Source of the DNA: Cryptomeria japonica
Lineage: Eukaryota; Streptophyta; Pinopsida; Cupressales; Cupressaceae
Reading direction: 5' to 3'
DNA length: 64,000 nucleotides
Assembly: GCF_030272615.1 (NCBI RefSeq)
Contig: NC_081408.1
Span: 613,020,977 to 613,084,976 of the forward strand
The notes below the pieces were generated by a model that saw only the letters and a list, made by a program, of their open reading frames with translations, did no database searches and had not been told where the DNA came from. Below are positions 1 through 12,527 of the stretch, one piece after another. Positions within the stretch are counted from its first letter, which is position 1. Each line of letters opens with the position of its first letter. Made by a program: the position numbers and the translations under genes.

Positions 1-2734
1 GATATAGCTTCAAATTGACCTTCATTTTTACATGGATCTTCTCAAATCTGGAGTTTAAAAATTCTCTTATTCCTCCTCTTTTGAGTTTGAATTTTTTTCT
101 TTTTCCTCATAAATCTCTTCATTTTGCTCACTATTAATTCTTACTTAAGATCAAAACACACCTTAGTGTTTTCTTAGTCTTTTGACTATTCTACACCTAA
201 AAAAATATTTCCTTGAAAGTAACATTTTGAGATTACACTATTTCTTGAGTTAATGTGTTCTAAAATTCATAATCTTTAACATGTTCACCATAGCTAGTTA
301 AAATACATTTTTCTTTAAAATATAAATTAAATCAATTTATCTCTTAAAAATCCAAATTAAATCAAATCTTTTCCTTAAAATCTAAATTATTATTTTTTCT
401 TAAATAAATGAACAAAAGCCTTACAACCCAAAATTTTGAGATGTACATGTGATCCTACAATACTATTTCCTAGTTGTAGAGGAGGGGATTTGTCACCTCC
501 AAGATGATGAATCTCAGAGGAAAAATTGATCCGCTACTACCTCACTCAAACTGGCGCTAAGGATGAGCCAGGGGATAAAATGAAAAGCTAAGCTAATAGA
601 TTGCGGACGAGACTCCTAGATGACTTTGTTGAGTCTTTGTCCTCGGGACGAGTGCGTGGAGTTGGGACACCAGCACGACGCGTTGTCATCCAGTACAAAT
701 AGAGCATAAAAATCGTACGGGGGTAGCAGATATAATTATAATATTAAATAAACGTGGAAAAACAACAAGATAATCTAATAACACAGAATGATAAATATTA
801 GAATAACTTGAGAAGAGGGAAAAGAAGGAAGCTCACAATCGGCCCACGTTTGAAGTCTCCTGTTAAATGATCTTCTTCTTATGATTATAAACTTGCATAC
901 AAGAAAGAAGGAAAATGTTGGGGGTTGTGTTTTGAAGTCAGCCTCAGTTAGACCCCCGTTTTTGGTGTTTCCACCTCCACGAACAACCTCAAATAGATAG
1001 ATAGATAAATAAAATAAATGCAAGACAAGATAAATGATAAATGATTTGATGGATAAGGGATGAGATGAATCCCAAGATGCTCAAAGATAGGATAAATAGA
1101 TAGATAGAAGGATATTACCAAAGAGGCTTGAGAAAGCCAAGAGAGTTGCAAGAGATTATTGTGAAATATTGAGAGTATTGTAGCAAACTAGAGGTTGTTG
1201 TAGCAAGAGCCAAGAGAGGTTGAATAACCAAGAGAGCCAAGAGCTAAGAGAAACTGCTTGGAGAAGCTAGTGACCCCGAACGAAGAGAGATTCCAAAGAT
1301 CTTCAAGAAGCCAACGAGAGCACTAGAGCAAAAAGATTGGTTTAAAAAGATAGAAGAGGAGGAAAAAAGAGGGTTGGCGAGCCATTTGAATGATTCGGGG
1401 CCATTTCCACCAACATGTGTAGGTGACAAGTGTAAAAGTGCGTTCAGAACCTACATTCGAACATTGAGATTTCAGAAAGATGAATGCACGGTGCGTGGAT
1501 GCCCGCGTGGCGCGCTAGTGTCCAAATGAATCACGCTTGAAAACGACAAGAGACAAGGGAGACACACAGCTAACAAGGTTGACGCCATGAGGGAGCTTCC
1601 AGAAAAGGGGGTTCTCGAGCATCTTGAGAGGTAAAAGGCTAATGCAAGGGCTGAAGTGAGCCTACTCGGGTGCTAGGGGAATGGACACCAAAGTGCTTAC
1701 AAAAGATGTAGGTCTAATTACAAAGGGGTATGCAATTTTCGACACTACAGATGGGGAAAAAAAAAAGAACTCAATTTGTACCCCCCAAAAAAGAACACCT
1801 TCTAATCAACATATACCTTTGAGTGAAGGCCTTTAGATAAATATTTTATGTTCAATATGCCTTTTCAAAAGGACCCTTTAATAAAGGTAAAACCTTTATT
1901 GAAGGCCCCTTTGATGCCATCCTCCTATTGCTTGTAGAGTTTTTATAGAAGAAATTTGTGTTTTGAAGCAAGGGTTGAGCCATCCATTAGAGTCATTATC
2001 ACATGAGATTTTGTATGATTGTAGACCTCATTATTAAACTCTTTGAAAAGTATAGTTTCTAATATATTTTATTGAATTGTTATATTTTTTCCTATTTTCT
2101 ACAGAAGATGGATTTTTACCAAACATATAAGTCTTTGTTTTATGAACATGGAAAAATAAAATAAAAAAGAGATTTAAAAAATAAATTGTGTGCACTTTTT
2201 ATCGATATTCTTGTTTAAAAAAAATGATATTATTGATAAAGACATTTTTTTTATATATGTTATGGAATAACATTACTCTAAATTATAATTAATTTAAAAA
2301 ATTATGAAAAAATATGGATGCACTAGATATCAATTTTACTTATTTAAGAAATTATAAATTTATCTTAATTTTCAAAAAATTAAGCATTTTAGAATAAGCA
2401 TCACTCATAAAAAATATTATTAAGTATTTAAAAAATAGTTATTAAAAAATAATTTTAAAATTTGATTATTTCTAAATTAAAATATATAATTATGATATAC
2501 ACACAAATATCATAATCACCATTTCACTTTATCATCATATTTTTAACAATTTGGTGCTTGTAATTGATAAAAAGTAAAATTTTGGTTAAAGTGATTTTAG
2601 TGTCCCACTTCTAAGGTTAAAAAGTGGAACACATTCTTATGGGATCACCCATACAAGAGAAGGTTTATTACCTATATCTAAACTTCTTATGGAGTCTTAT
2701 TGACAAGAAAAGAAGGGTAGACTTGTTTATTAGA
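1..2734. other. AT-rich intergenic DNA, no gene recognised
   Basis: No open reading frame here looks like a conserved protein. Positions 480-1740 are less AT-rich and could be part of an unidentified repeat. Around 985-1115 there is degenerate GATA/GATAAAT simple sequence. From about 1800 on the DNA is strongly AT-rich. The right edge (about 2540-2734) may be further downstream sequence of the decayed copia element next to it, but I cannot recognise protein motifs there. Confidence 0.5.
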
Positions 2735-3299
2735 TAATAAGTAGTACTTATAACTTCAATCTAATCTTTTTATTTTAAGTTAGCACTGTTAAATATGCTT
2801 CTAGTTCTTTCTATTAATGTCATGCTCAACAACCCTATTTTAGTGTGGTGTATATAGAGTTTTTTTTTGTTTAATTATTTCATTCTAGCTACAATATTAT
2901 TCAAATTTCTTAGCTTAAAATCTTCCCATTATTAGTTCTCAAAATTCTCATCTTTGTATCCATTTGATTTAAAAAAAGTACCTTACATTCATTAAACTTG
3001 TAGAAAAATTTATATTTATGCTTCAAAAGGCAAACTCATCATCACTATGTATCAACTCTAAAATAAGCTACTTTGGTGTTACCAAAAAAAATTTAACCTT
3101 GTCTTAATTGCAAACACAAAGTGATCATAAAACTTAAGGTAAAGAGAATAATCGACAAAACCCTCAACTGCATCTTTTTCTTAAATTATTTTTAGATCCT
3201 TCTGTCCCATATAACCCATTCCTTGATGCTACAACATTGAATTTTCTTAATAGTTGCATTCATAAGACCCATGCCAATGTTACACAAAGTACTAATATT
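2735..3299 (-). mobile_element. Decayed Ty1/copia integrase fragment
   Basis: Translation of the minus strand in shifting frames gives copia integrase landmarks in the right order. A 'LKHKYKFFYKF' stretch sits near 3000-3040, followed by a 'LRTNNG' motif (family form LRTDNG) near 2930-2950. A 'TPYTP..NRVVE' motif (family form TPYTPQQNGVVE) lies near 2810-2850, and 'TRSIFNSANL' (family form ARSML..ANL) near 2775. Stops and frameshifts are frequent, so this is an old dead copy. Its upstream gag and protease part lies beyond the inserted Tat element, at 21846-22750 on the same strand. The family call is by motif recognition only. Confidence 0.6.
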
Positions 3300-3304
3300 C
3301 AACT
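3300..3304. repeat. Target-site duplication CAACT (left)
   Basis: CAACT lies directly before the TG of the left LTR and is repeated directly after the CA of the right LTR at 21841-21845. A 5-bp duplication is usual for Ty3/gypsy integration and fixes the ends of the element. Confidence 0.9.
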
Positions 3305-5105
3305 TGATGCTCTGCAAAAAGGATTAGAAAATCTGTTTGATTGCAACACACACAAGAGCACAAGAAACAAACGTTAGTGTTAGCAACAAAAGATTATCCT
3401 AAACAGGCATATCAAGAGAGATATTAAGCATGAAATAGAAAACATATAAACATAGAATAAAATAGCTAATCAAGATGCTCATAGTTGCTCCTCCCTTGTT
3501 CCTCTCATCTCCAAGTCCCAAATGAGTGTAGCTCTCAGCTTTTAGCACTAGCCATGGATGCCATATGGAGATTCAAGATAGTTGAATATGATAAGCAAAT
3601 GCTATGCAAGTGTAGATAGTGATGCTATGAGAAAGCTCTATGCTAATGCCAGTATAACAACAATACTCTAATGCTTCTTTCTTTGCTTGAGGAGAAGGGT
3701 TCTATTTATAGAAGAAATGGGGAAATGAAGGGTTAAGATTGAGTAATCTTAACAAGGGTTAGGATTGAAAGATATTCAATCCATGTGAGACTTTCAATCC
3801 AATCCCATGTTGACAAGTGTCACCATGAGGAGGCTTGAGAGGAGAGATAAGGAGCATTAAATGCTTGAGGGGACATGATGGTTACCTTAGTCAAAGAAAT
3901 AAATGCTTTGAAGAGACACATGGGTTACATGAGGGTTAAGTTAGGGGTCAAAGTCCTTAACCATGGGTGCAAGTGGAATTAACCATTAATGGTCATGTAA
4001 GAGCCATAAGTGGTTTGGAAGACTTTAGAGGTTAATTTGTTGAACACACAAAGCATTAATTGCTTTTCAAAGACTTTGGAGTCTTTGAGAAGTGACTCCA
4101 ATTTGCTTAGGAATGTGACAATATTTAGGGGATGGATTAGGTTAATTAGGAAGGGTTTAGAAGAATCTAGAAGGGGTTTAGGCATGCAAGTGGATTTTGT
4201 AGGAATATGCAAGTGGGAGAAATTTTGGTATTTTCAATTAAAATAAAATCATTTATTTCAATTAAATGGTGTAATTTGCATTTGGATAAATATTCAAATA
4301 AATATTAATTTATTTAAATGAAAAAAATGAAGATAAAGCATTAAAATGCTTGAAGACTTTGAGGGAAACCATTAAAGGCTTGAAGACTTAAAGGAAAACC
4401 ATTAAAGTCTTAAGAATACTTTAAGGGAAGCCATTAAGTTTGAAGACTTTAAAGGAAACCATTAAAGGCTTAAGAAGACTATAGAAGGAAGCCATCAAGT
4501 TTGAAGACTTTAAAGCCATCAAGTTTGAAGACTTTAAGGGAAACCATAAAAGGTTTCAAGTGGGTGAGGATAAATAGGATTTTAAATAAATAATTTATTT
4601 AAAATAGTTGTGCAACTTGCATTTGTAGGAAAATGCAAGTGGGTGGAGGATAAAGGTGATTTAAATAAATGATTTATTTAAAATAGTTGTGCAACTTGCA
4701 TTTGTAGGAAAATACAAGTGGGTGGAGGATAAAGGTGATTTAAATAAATTATTTATTTAAAATAATTGTGCAACTTGCATTTGTAGGAAAATACAAGTGG
4801 GTGGAGGATAAAGGTGATTTAAATAAATGTTAATTTATTTAAATGTGAGAGGTGGGATTTTGGGGGAATTTAAATATGTGAGAGAATATTTAATTAAATA
4901 AATATGATTTATTTATTTAATTAATGGTCTAAATTTGGTTAAGTGAATTAAATCAAATAAATTGAATAATTTATTTAATTAATAGGAGAAGAGGGTTAAG
5001 ATGAATTAATTAAATATTAATTTAATTAATTATTGATTGATGGTTAAATAATCAAATAAATACTAAATATTCATTTAATTAAGTGGACATATTTATGTGA
5101 CTACA
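3305..5105 (-). repeat. 3' LTR of the Tat-type element
   Basis: This 1801-bp repeat (TGATGC...GACTACA) matches 17505-21840 once the inserted element at 19034-21577 is removed. It preserves the empty insertion site of that Helitron-like element near 4830. It also contains several internal short tandem repeats. Two roughly 77-residue open frames here recur in both LTRs and are not genes. Confidence 0.93.
4340..4850 (-). repeat. Tandem repeats inside the LTR
   Basis: There are two adjoining arrays. At 4340-4560 a short 'GAAGACTTTAAGGGAAACCATTAA' type phrase recurs with variable spacing. At about 4560-4845 a unit of about 79 bp, recognisable by 'TTGTGCAACTTGCATTTG', recurs at 4606, 4685 and 4764. 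The same arrays are present in the other LTR at about 18540-19033. Confidence 0.8.
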
Positions 5106-5118
5106 TTTGCCCCTCTTT
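5106..5118 (-). promoter_or_regulatory. Polypurine tract
   Basis: On the minus strand the bases immediately before the 3' LTR read AAAGAGGGGCAAA. A purine run at this exact place is the primer for plus-strand DNA synthesis in LTR retrotransposons. It confirms the element's orientation. Confidence 0.8.
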
Positions 5119-7519
5119 GAGACGGTGCAGTTTATCGCGTCGTTTCAAAGAAAGAAAAATAGGTGTGAAGAAATGCCCCATAAAATGTAAATTTAATGGG
5201 TGGTATGCCCCCTCGAGAGATGGGCTAAATTTTTTGGGCGATCTCTTGAAAAAGAATGAAAATGGGCAGGGTGTTAGAAGAGAAGAAGTTAGGCAACAAC
5301 GGTGAAAGAATGGAAGAAAAATAAAGTGAATACGGAGAAACAACAAGCCAGCGAGGACCCTGAGGTCATGCAAGAGATACATAGCAGATGTAGTGTGGGG
5401 TTTGGATTGATGCTATACAATTGATCAAAATTGGTTGGACAATCTGGTGCAAGCGGTTTAATTGCCCCGGTCAAGTCAAAGCATGACAGTTGATGTCAGT
5501 TGGTCGCTTGGACATGATAAAGTCTGAGTAAGTGAATCAAAGTGACCTGATGTGACTTAGACAATTGATATAATTGCCCGATGAAGTCAAGGTATATGAA
5601 GCAAAATACTCGTTGAGACGTAGACAATTGATGTAATTGTCCGATGTGATTATGTTTGATTGGTTGATCAATTGATAGTGTGTGCGTGTGATGGATGGTT
5701 GTGGGGAATCATGGCAGCCCCGTTGAGACTAGGTCATTATGATAAATGCCTGATGTCGTCTAGGATTACCATGATCGATTACCTGTTGAGACCCGAAGAT
5801 ACTTGATCAGAGTATCTGTTGATAGTCTAGGTGTGCGTGAGTCGATGTATCTGTGTAGACAGAGTAACTTTCTTGACTTATTGGATGACTTAGGATAGGA
5901 AACACAATCCCTCCTATTTAGAGATGGATGGTGATGAACGTGGCTTGATTAGGTTGATTGGGACACAATGTAGGGTATGTGATGGTGATTATCGAGATGG
6001 GGAGGGTGAGGGGGGAATTCGATGTTAGATAGAAGATATGGAGGACTAGGACCGAGTCCTATGGAAGAAGATGAGTAAAATAGAGTATGCATTATTATGA
6101 CTATGTATGCATGATATGCAGCTATTATGAATGTATGGAGGGGTGGAATGCAACGAAATGCAATATATACAGATGAGATGAGATGATGATCCATAGTGCT
6201 CTATTTTCATCATTGAGCTTTAAAATGTTGTAAGAAAATACAAGCAACTTGACATAAAGATTCAAGATGACCAGAGTATTTTTTACATGGATTTGATATA
6301 GCAAGTTAATACAAGCAAATTGATATAATGGATCAAGTTGACCTGAGTATTACTTGCGGAATAGGCAAGGATTATCTCCTTTCATGCATGACTTGGATCG
6401 TCCTCCTTGATCTTAGGTTGATCATATCCTGAGACAAGTGCATACCGTAATAAGAGATAAAACCTTTATCCAGTTTGGATGTGGAGGAACCAAAGAAGGA
6501 GCATTATACCTACAACAAATAGTATATACATAAAGAATAAAGAATATGGATCCTTGGTAATGGTTCATGCTCATATGGTCGAGGTATACGCTGTAGTCAG
6601 CAAGCCGTAGTGATCTATGACTGTATTTTTGCCTATGATCACATAGCTTAGTGAACTTCCCACGTAGACACCATTAGTACATGCCCCAGAACTTCATCGG
6701 AAATAATGCGCAAACGATACAAAACAATGCTGCAAGATCCTGATACAGATAAACGAACGATTGTACTCACAAATCAACCAAGTATTTGATAGCTTAGCAT
6801 AATTTTCTTGTCAAAGAAAATGTCACTTTTGTCTTTGTTTTGGTAAGGAATGATGCATCCTTGTTGAAGACAGTTTGATTGTTTGATGTTGATTGGTTTG
6901 ATTGATAAATGGTCATTTTGTTAAGTATGTTGCAATGTTTGTTTGGGATCTGCTCAGATGGGTATGTACAATGTATTGCCGTGTTTTTTTTGTTTGATTT
7001 TTTTATGTTTTCTGATGTTTTTGGATTTTGAATTGTTTTGAATGTTTTTGGTATTTTTGCGAGATATTTTTGAATGTTTTTGGATTTTTGATGATTGTTT
7101 GAATGAAGAACTTAATGAATCATAAGACAATGTAGAATCCACTTCCATCAATAGGTTAAGGGCATTGCCCCCAGTTTTAGACATGACTATGAAAAAGCGG
7201 GATGCTTAGACGCATGAAGTATTTATCATAATTGTAGAGAAATAACAAGCCATGGTTTTCAGATGGATGGATGTATGTATGAAGTAGATGTGATCGCAAC
7301 AAGTCTGAAAGACAATGGAGCCATAGCCTTTACGAGTGGCGCCTGTTTGCCAGGTTTTCACCATCATACTTACCCAAGGTGCCACCGGAGTGGTTGTTCA
7401 CCATTTGGATGCATGATTTTTCTTTACTTTTTTGAATGTTTTTGTATTTTCTTCAGGACATTTTTCTAAATGTTTTTGGTATTTTCTGGTATGCAGGGGA
7501 GCCTGATGCTCTGTACAAC
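5119..7519 (-). other. 3' non-coding region of the Tat-type element
   Basis: This 2.4-kb stretch lies between the end of integrase and the PPT. Such long 3' spacers are common in Tat elements. No reading frame resembles a protein. Around 6990-7100 and 7420-7490 a 'TTTTTGAATGTTTTTGG' phrase recurs several times, giving a T-rich degenerate tandem repeat on the plus strand. I see nothing else. Confidence 0.6.
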
Positions 7520-8650
7520 TTAGGTATAAAACCGTTTGAGGTGCATGCTGTTGATTGGATTTGCGAGCGGTTCTCCTTCTGAAGTAGCCAACTGATATGC
7601 CCCGGACCCGAATACAACAGTGACAACATATGGGCCTAACCAGTTTGATTCAAACTTGCCCTGATGTTCTCGGTTTGGTTGGTTGTGAGGATTCTCTCGT
7701 AGAACAAGATCACCTACCTCAAATGTATGAGGTCTAACTCAGTGATTGTAGCTTCTGCTCATGCGCTGCTGATAGGCTTTGAGATGGTTGTATGCAGCTT
7801 GTCGCTTCTCATCTAGTAACTCCAAGTCCTGAAGACAGGATACTCTATATGCTTCATCATCTATCAGATTATGCAAGGAAACCCGTAATGATGGTATCTC
7901 AACCTCAATAGGTAAGATAGCTTCTGCACCATAGACCAACGAATAAGGAGTTGCACCTGTAGGGGTTCGAATGCTAGTTCGATATGCCCATAGTGCCGGA
8001 TTTAGTTGAACATGCCAGTCACGACCGACATCATTGACTGTCTTCTTTAGGATCCTCAATATGTTTTTATTGGATGCTTCGGCCTGACCATTGCCTTGTG
8101 GGTAATAGGGAGTGGAAAAGCAGTGTTGGATATGAAATTTCTCACAAAGTTCACGAACATCCTGATTTTTGAAAGGAAGACCGTTATCTGTGATGATGGA
8201 CATGGGTACACCATACCGGCAGATGATGTAGTTGAGGATGAATGAGGCGATCTGCTTGTCGGTGACTTGGGTAAGTGGAACAGCTTCGATCCACTTTGTG
8301 AAATATTTGGTGGCGGTAATAATGAATTTATGGCCATTGGATGAAGATGGATGGATTTTACCCACAAGGTCAAGGCCCCATTGACAAAAAGGCCATGGTG
8401 TTGTGATTGGTTGCAGTTCCTGAGCTGGTGCATGTATCAGGTCACCATGAACTTGACATTTCTTGCATTTTCTGACAAAGTAGTAGGAATCTTTTTCCAT
8501 AGATGGCCAATAGTATCCATTGCGCAGGAGTTTCTTGGCGAGTGATGGACCACTTGAATGAGTCCCACAAATGCCTTCATGGACTTCTTCCAAAGCCTTT
8601 GTTATCTCATCTTGTTCCTAACATTGAAGGAGAGTACCATCAAGACCGCG
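7520..8650 (-). pseudogene. Tat-type integrase domain, with stops
   Basis: Integrase inserts retrotransposon DNA into the host genome. An H..H...C..C zinc-binding region ('CKKCQ') begins the domain. The DDE core is readable: Asp in 'GLDLVG', Asp in 'ITDNGLPF', Glu in 'NGQAEASNKN'. The frame continues from reverse transcriptase but has in-frame stops at 8651-8653 (TGA) and near 8609 (TAG) before the longest open part (7739-8593). A further TGA at 7739-7741 is followed in the same frame by a C-terminal tail ('FEVGDLVLRENP ... HLKRFYT') ending in TAA at 7520-7522. Catalytic residues are therefore present, but the protein is interrupted. Confidence 0.88.
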
Positions 8651-10870
8651 TCAATATAGGGTTTCGACAATAATGGTATATCGAGCAGTTTGGCGAATGA
8701 AGGTTTTACGTTGGTTATTTGATTGGTTGGGGGGAAGGGTGTGATCACGGAGATAGGTGTAGAACTCACCGTACCATGGGGATTCAGAACCGACAAGGCG
8801 ACATATCATCTCGGATTCAGGGATATCATAAGCAGGGATCCAAAGCTGTTCTACCAAGAACTCGTAGCGTGTTGAATTTTGTGGAAGATCTAGGAGAGAT
8901 GCGATGGTAGCCATAGCGTCAGCAGCTCGATTCTGATCTCTTGGTATCTGCTCAAAAGTGATAGTAGTAAATGATGTCTTTAGAGTGTCCACCATTTGCT
9001 TATATGGCATGAGTTTATCATCCTTTGTCTGATATTCATCTGTTGCTTGTCGAATGACCAGTTGTGAGTCACCGTATACTTGTAGTTCTTGCAATTTCCA
9101 TTGTACGGCTAGCCTGAGTCCTGTGATCAAGGCCTCATACTCTGCTATGTTGTTTGTGCATGGAAATGCGAGCCTATAAGACTTCGAGATACTGTCACCT
9201 TGGGGTGTGATAAATAGAATGCCTGCCCTCGAGCCATGCCTAGTGTACGAGCCATCAAAGTAGAGTTTCCATGGTTGTGTTGTTGTGATCATGAATATTT
9301 CTTTGTCTGGAAAATTGGAAATAAGAGGATGATCGCCTATGAGAGGTGCATCGGCCAATTGATCTGCAATAACTTGACCTTTGATAGCTTTATGATCCAC
9401 GTACTCGATGTCAAATTCACTTAGAATCATCACCCATTTGGCCAAGCGACCTGTTAATGCTGCTTTGCTGAGTAAATACTTGAGTGGATCAATCTTTGCA
9501 ATGAGTTTTACCTTGTGTGTCAACAGATAGTGCCTCAATTTTGTGGCTGCTAAGATCACTGCTAGGCAAGCTCGCTCAATAGGTGTGTAATTGAGTTCAT
9601 AGCCAACCAGTGTGCGAGAGATGTAGTATACAGCACACTCTTTGCCTTCTGCATTATGTTGTGCCAGTAATACACCTAATGCTGTACTTGTTGCCGAGAT
9701 ATAGAGTAACAATGGTCTACTTGGATCTGGTGGCATCAACAATGGTGGATTCATGAGATAGTCTTTAAGTGTCTGAAATGCTTGCTGGCATCGGACATCC
9801 CACTGAAAGCGGATGTTCTTGTGTAGTAGATGTGTAAATGGGTGACACTTATCAGCCAATTGTGCAATGAATCTTCGGATGGATTGAAGTCGGCCTTGTA
9901 ATGTCCTTAGCTGGCTGATATTCTTTGGTGGTGGCATATCCATGATTGCCTTAACCTTTGCTGGATCGACCTCAATACCTTTGCTTGAGACAATGTATCC
10001 TAGAAGTTTCCCAGAGGTTACTCCAAAGACACATTTCTTTGGGTTGAGTCGAACATGGTATTGTTCCAGTCTATCAAAGATTTTATCTAAGATGTGGAGA
10101 TGCCCTTCTCTGGTGAGTGATTTTGCTAGTAAGTCATCCACATAATCTTCCATCATAGTATGCATCATGTCATGGAAGATGGTGGTCATTTCTCTTTGAT
10201 AGGTTGCTCCTGCATTTTTGAGACCGAAGGGCATTACATTCCAGCAATATGTGCCCCATGGACATGTGAAGGCGGTCTTATGTTGATCTTCTGGTGCGAT
10301 CTTTATCTGATTGTATCCTGAAAAACCATCCATGAGTGAAATCATGGCATGTCCTGCTGTTAGATCCACTATGATGTCGATATTTGGAAGGGGGAAGTCA
10401 TCCTTAGGACAGGATTTATTCAGATCTCTGAAGTCAGTACAAATGCGGATGCCCCCTTTTGGTTTGCCGACAGGCACAATATTGGAGATCCATTCTGCAT
10501 AATCAATTGGCCTAATGAAGCCAACATCTAGGAGTTTCTTGAGTTCTGTTTTGACTAGCACTGCAATCTGAGCATGCATCTTATGAAGCTTTTGCTTGAC
10601 AGGTTTGGCTCCTTCTGCTACTGTGAGGTGATGCATGACTAAATCAGGATCAAGCCCAGGCATGTCTTCATATGACCATGCAAAGTTGATCTGACACTTC
10701 TGGAAGAACTCTATAAATTTAGGTTGTTCCTCTAGAGTGAGAAGAGATGCCAGATGTATGAGATGAGGATTTTCAAGAGTCCCCACATTGTATTCTTTGG
10801 TTTCCTCGATGAGAATCGTTGATCGTTCCTGTTGTGTATTATCAGGGAGAATGTCAAACCCTTCATCCTC
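8651..10870 (-). pseudogene. Tat-type reverse transcriptase, RNase H and second RNase H
   Basis: This is the longest open part of pol (711 codons from 10786), and upstream coding continues in the same frame to about 10870. Reverse transcriptase shows 'GGIRICTDFRDLNKS', 'MPFGLKNAGATYQ' and the catalytic YVDD at 10133-10144. The gypsy RNase H follows ('YYISRTLVGYELNYTPIE'). After a connector comes an archaeal-type RNase H with 'LYFDGSYTRHGSRAG', 'NIAEYEALITGL' and 'VYGDSQLVIRQ', whose D-E-D residues are visible. Known Tat elements carry this extra RNase H. The frame ends at TGA 8651-8653, where coding sense continues into integrase. A one-base frameshift near 10890-10905 separates it from the upstream segment. 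Confidence 0.92.
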
Positions 10871-10889
10871 AGGCGCCTCAGAGAGGTTT

Positions 10890-12527
10890 TCACCGTTGGA
10901 TACGCTTTCTTTTTACTTTTGTCGGATCAAACAGTGCCACTGTGTGGTTTTCACTAGAAGACCCATGTTTTATTGTTATATTTTTGCAGCTGAAAGGTTT
11001 GGCATCTGCCCCGAAGTATGCTGCGCTATTAAGTTCAATGGCGAATCCAGCTTTGTGATCCCCGCTTGGTAGGTTATCCCTTAATTCCAAAAAGTCAATG
11101 ATGGCCTCATCGTTTTGGAAGAGGTCAAGACATGGGGGATTTGGTTGGTTCCATTGGATGAGTTCAGGGTGGATAATGGGCATTACTTCATCGATTAGGT
11201 TAAGTGCGTTAGATGTATCAGTGAGGGTTAAGACGTTATGGTGAAGGTCATTGATGGTACTCTCGCTGTCAGAATTAGGCATAGGATGAGACGTAGGGTC
11301 TGTGGAAGATGTTTCCAGTTCAGGAACCCAAGTGGTCTTTATCTGTGCTTCTCCGTAAACAGGGATGTCTTTGCATGGTGGAGGTAGTGGTGCATCTTCC
11401 TCATCTGAAGTGTTAAGTTGTACATAATCAAATTCCCACTCATGTGAGTCGGTCTCTGAGTCACTTTCCAGCATTCGATTACTATACCATACTGGGATGT
11501 CCTTTGAGTTAAATACTGCAGGTGTGATTGGTTGATGTACCTTTGTAATGATCGATGCTGTAGGGTGATTGAGGGGGATCAAGGAATCTGTTATAGGGAG
11601 TATTGGTAATATTGATTCCGTTGCTTCTGTTGGGACTGCTGGTGTTATAAATGCTGCTGCGGGTGCTGATACAGTTACTGCTGCTAATGGTGCGACTGAT
11701 GAGATGACGAGTTCGTTTGATGGGATGAGTGGCATTGGTGATAGTTGTGTTGGGGTTTTGAGCCTCAGTGGGGCTGTTGGGATGGTGCTTGAGGGTGCTT
11801 TGATTATGAAAGGTGCCCGCTTTGCAGTAGGTGGACAAAATGGTTTGCTGGGTTTTCCTTTGAACTTGAGCTTAGGAAAGATCTCTTTTTCAAAGCCGAG
11901 GCCTGTATTACCTTTGGGCCTGAATCTCGGCAGCAGGGGTTCATGTCGTCCTTGTTTGCAATATCCCAAAGCACTTTGACCATCATACCCCATTCTTTGC
12001 ATAATGAGGAGACCTTTGCCATACTGTTCTATAGGAAGTGTAACTCGTGGTTTATCAGTGGTGATGGGATCTTTATAGATCCATTCCGCCAGGTCCTCAT
12101 CTTGTGTTTCTTCCTCTTGACTCTTTCCAAGAACGAAAGGCGTCAAAGCACATGCAGGCGTGATTAGTGGTTGCTGGAGTAACTGTTGTGGTTTACCATG
12201 TGTTCGAGGAGAAGTGGGCATTTGTCCCACACAAAAGAGTTGACTCAAGTTGTATTCCCCAGGACCTTCCTCTGCTAGTTTCATCTTAAGCTTTTCTTGC
12301 TTTGGTATAGTGGTGTTTGAACTGGCAAGAGAGGCGGGACTTATATAGGATGTGGAGGAAATGGCTTCTCTATTATTGGGAACGGTAATCTCTGGTTGAT
12401 GGCTGATATTATGGCAAAACGCAAAGGGATTTGCATCGCCCAAGATTGTGATCTCTACACCGTTATGTGGGAACTTGATACATTGATGGTAGGTAGATGG
12501 AACGGCTTGCATGGCATGTATCCAAGG
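10890..12527 (-). pseudogene. Tat-type pol linker with a G-patch-like motif
   Basis: This segment joins protease and reverse transcriptase. It is read in frame from the protease through a TGA at 12528-12530, which falls where relatives have Arg in a 'LGRPW' motif. At about 11889-12020 it contains a glycine-rich 'GKGLLIMQRMGYDG' and 'NTGLGFE' pattern that looks like a G-patch, a short RNA-binding module. The rest is rich in Pro, Thr, Ser and acidic residues and is probably disordered. The segment ends in a frameshifted stop at 10890-10892; coding sense resumes in another frame. I assign the G-patch by eye only. Confidence 0.7.

Noticed and set aside
3979-4246. 77- and 78-codon frames on both strands
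   Set aside because: They repeat at 18179-18446 because both lie in the LTRs; no similarity to known proteins and no domain.
8651-10786. Possibility of an integrated pararetrovirus, because of RT plus RNase H
   Set aside because: LTRs, PBS, PPT, integrase and dual RNase H identify a Tat-type LTR retrotransposon; no movement protein or coat domain is visible.
11509-11979. Frames of 109 and 136 codons, on the minus and plus strands
   Set aside because: They are shadows of the Tat pol linker segment in other frames; composition follows the Pro/Thr-rich coding frame.
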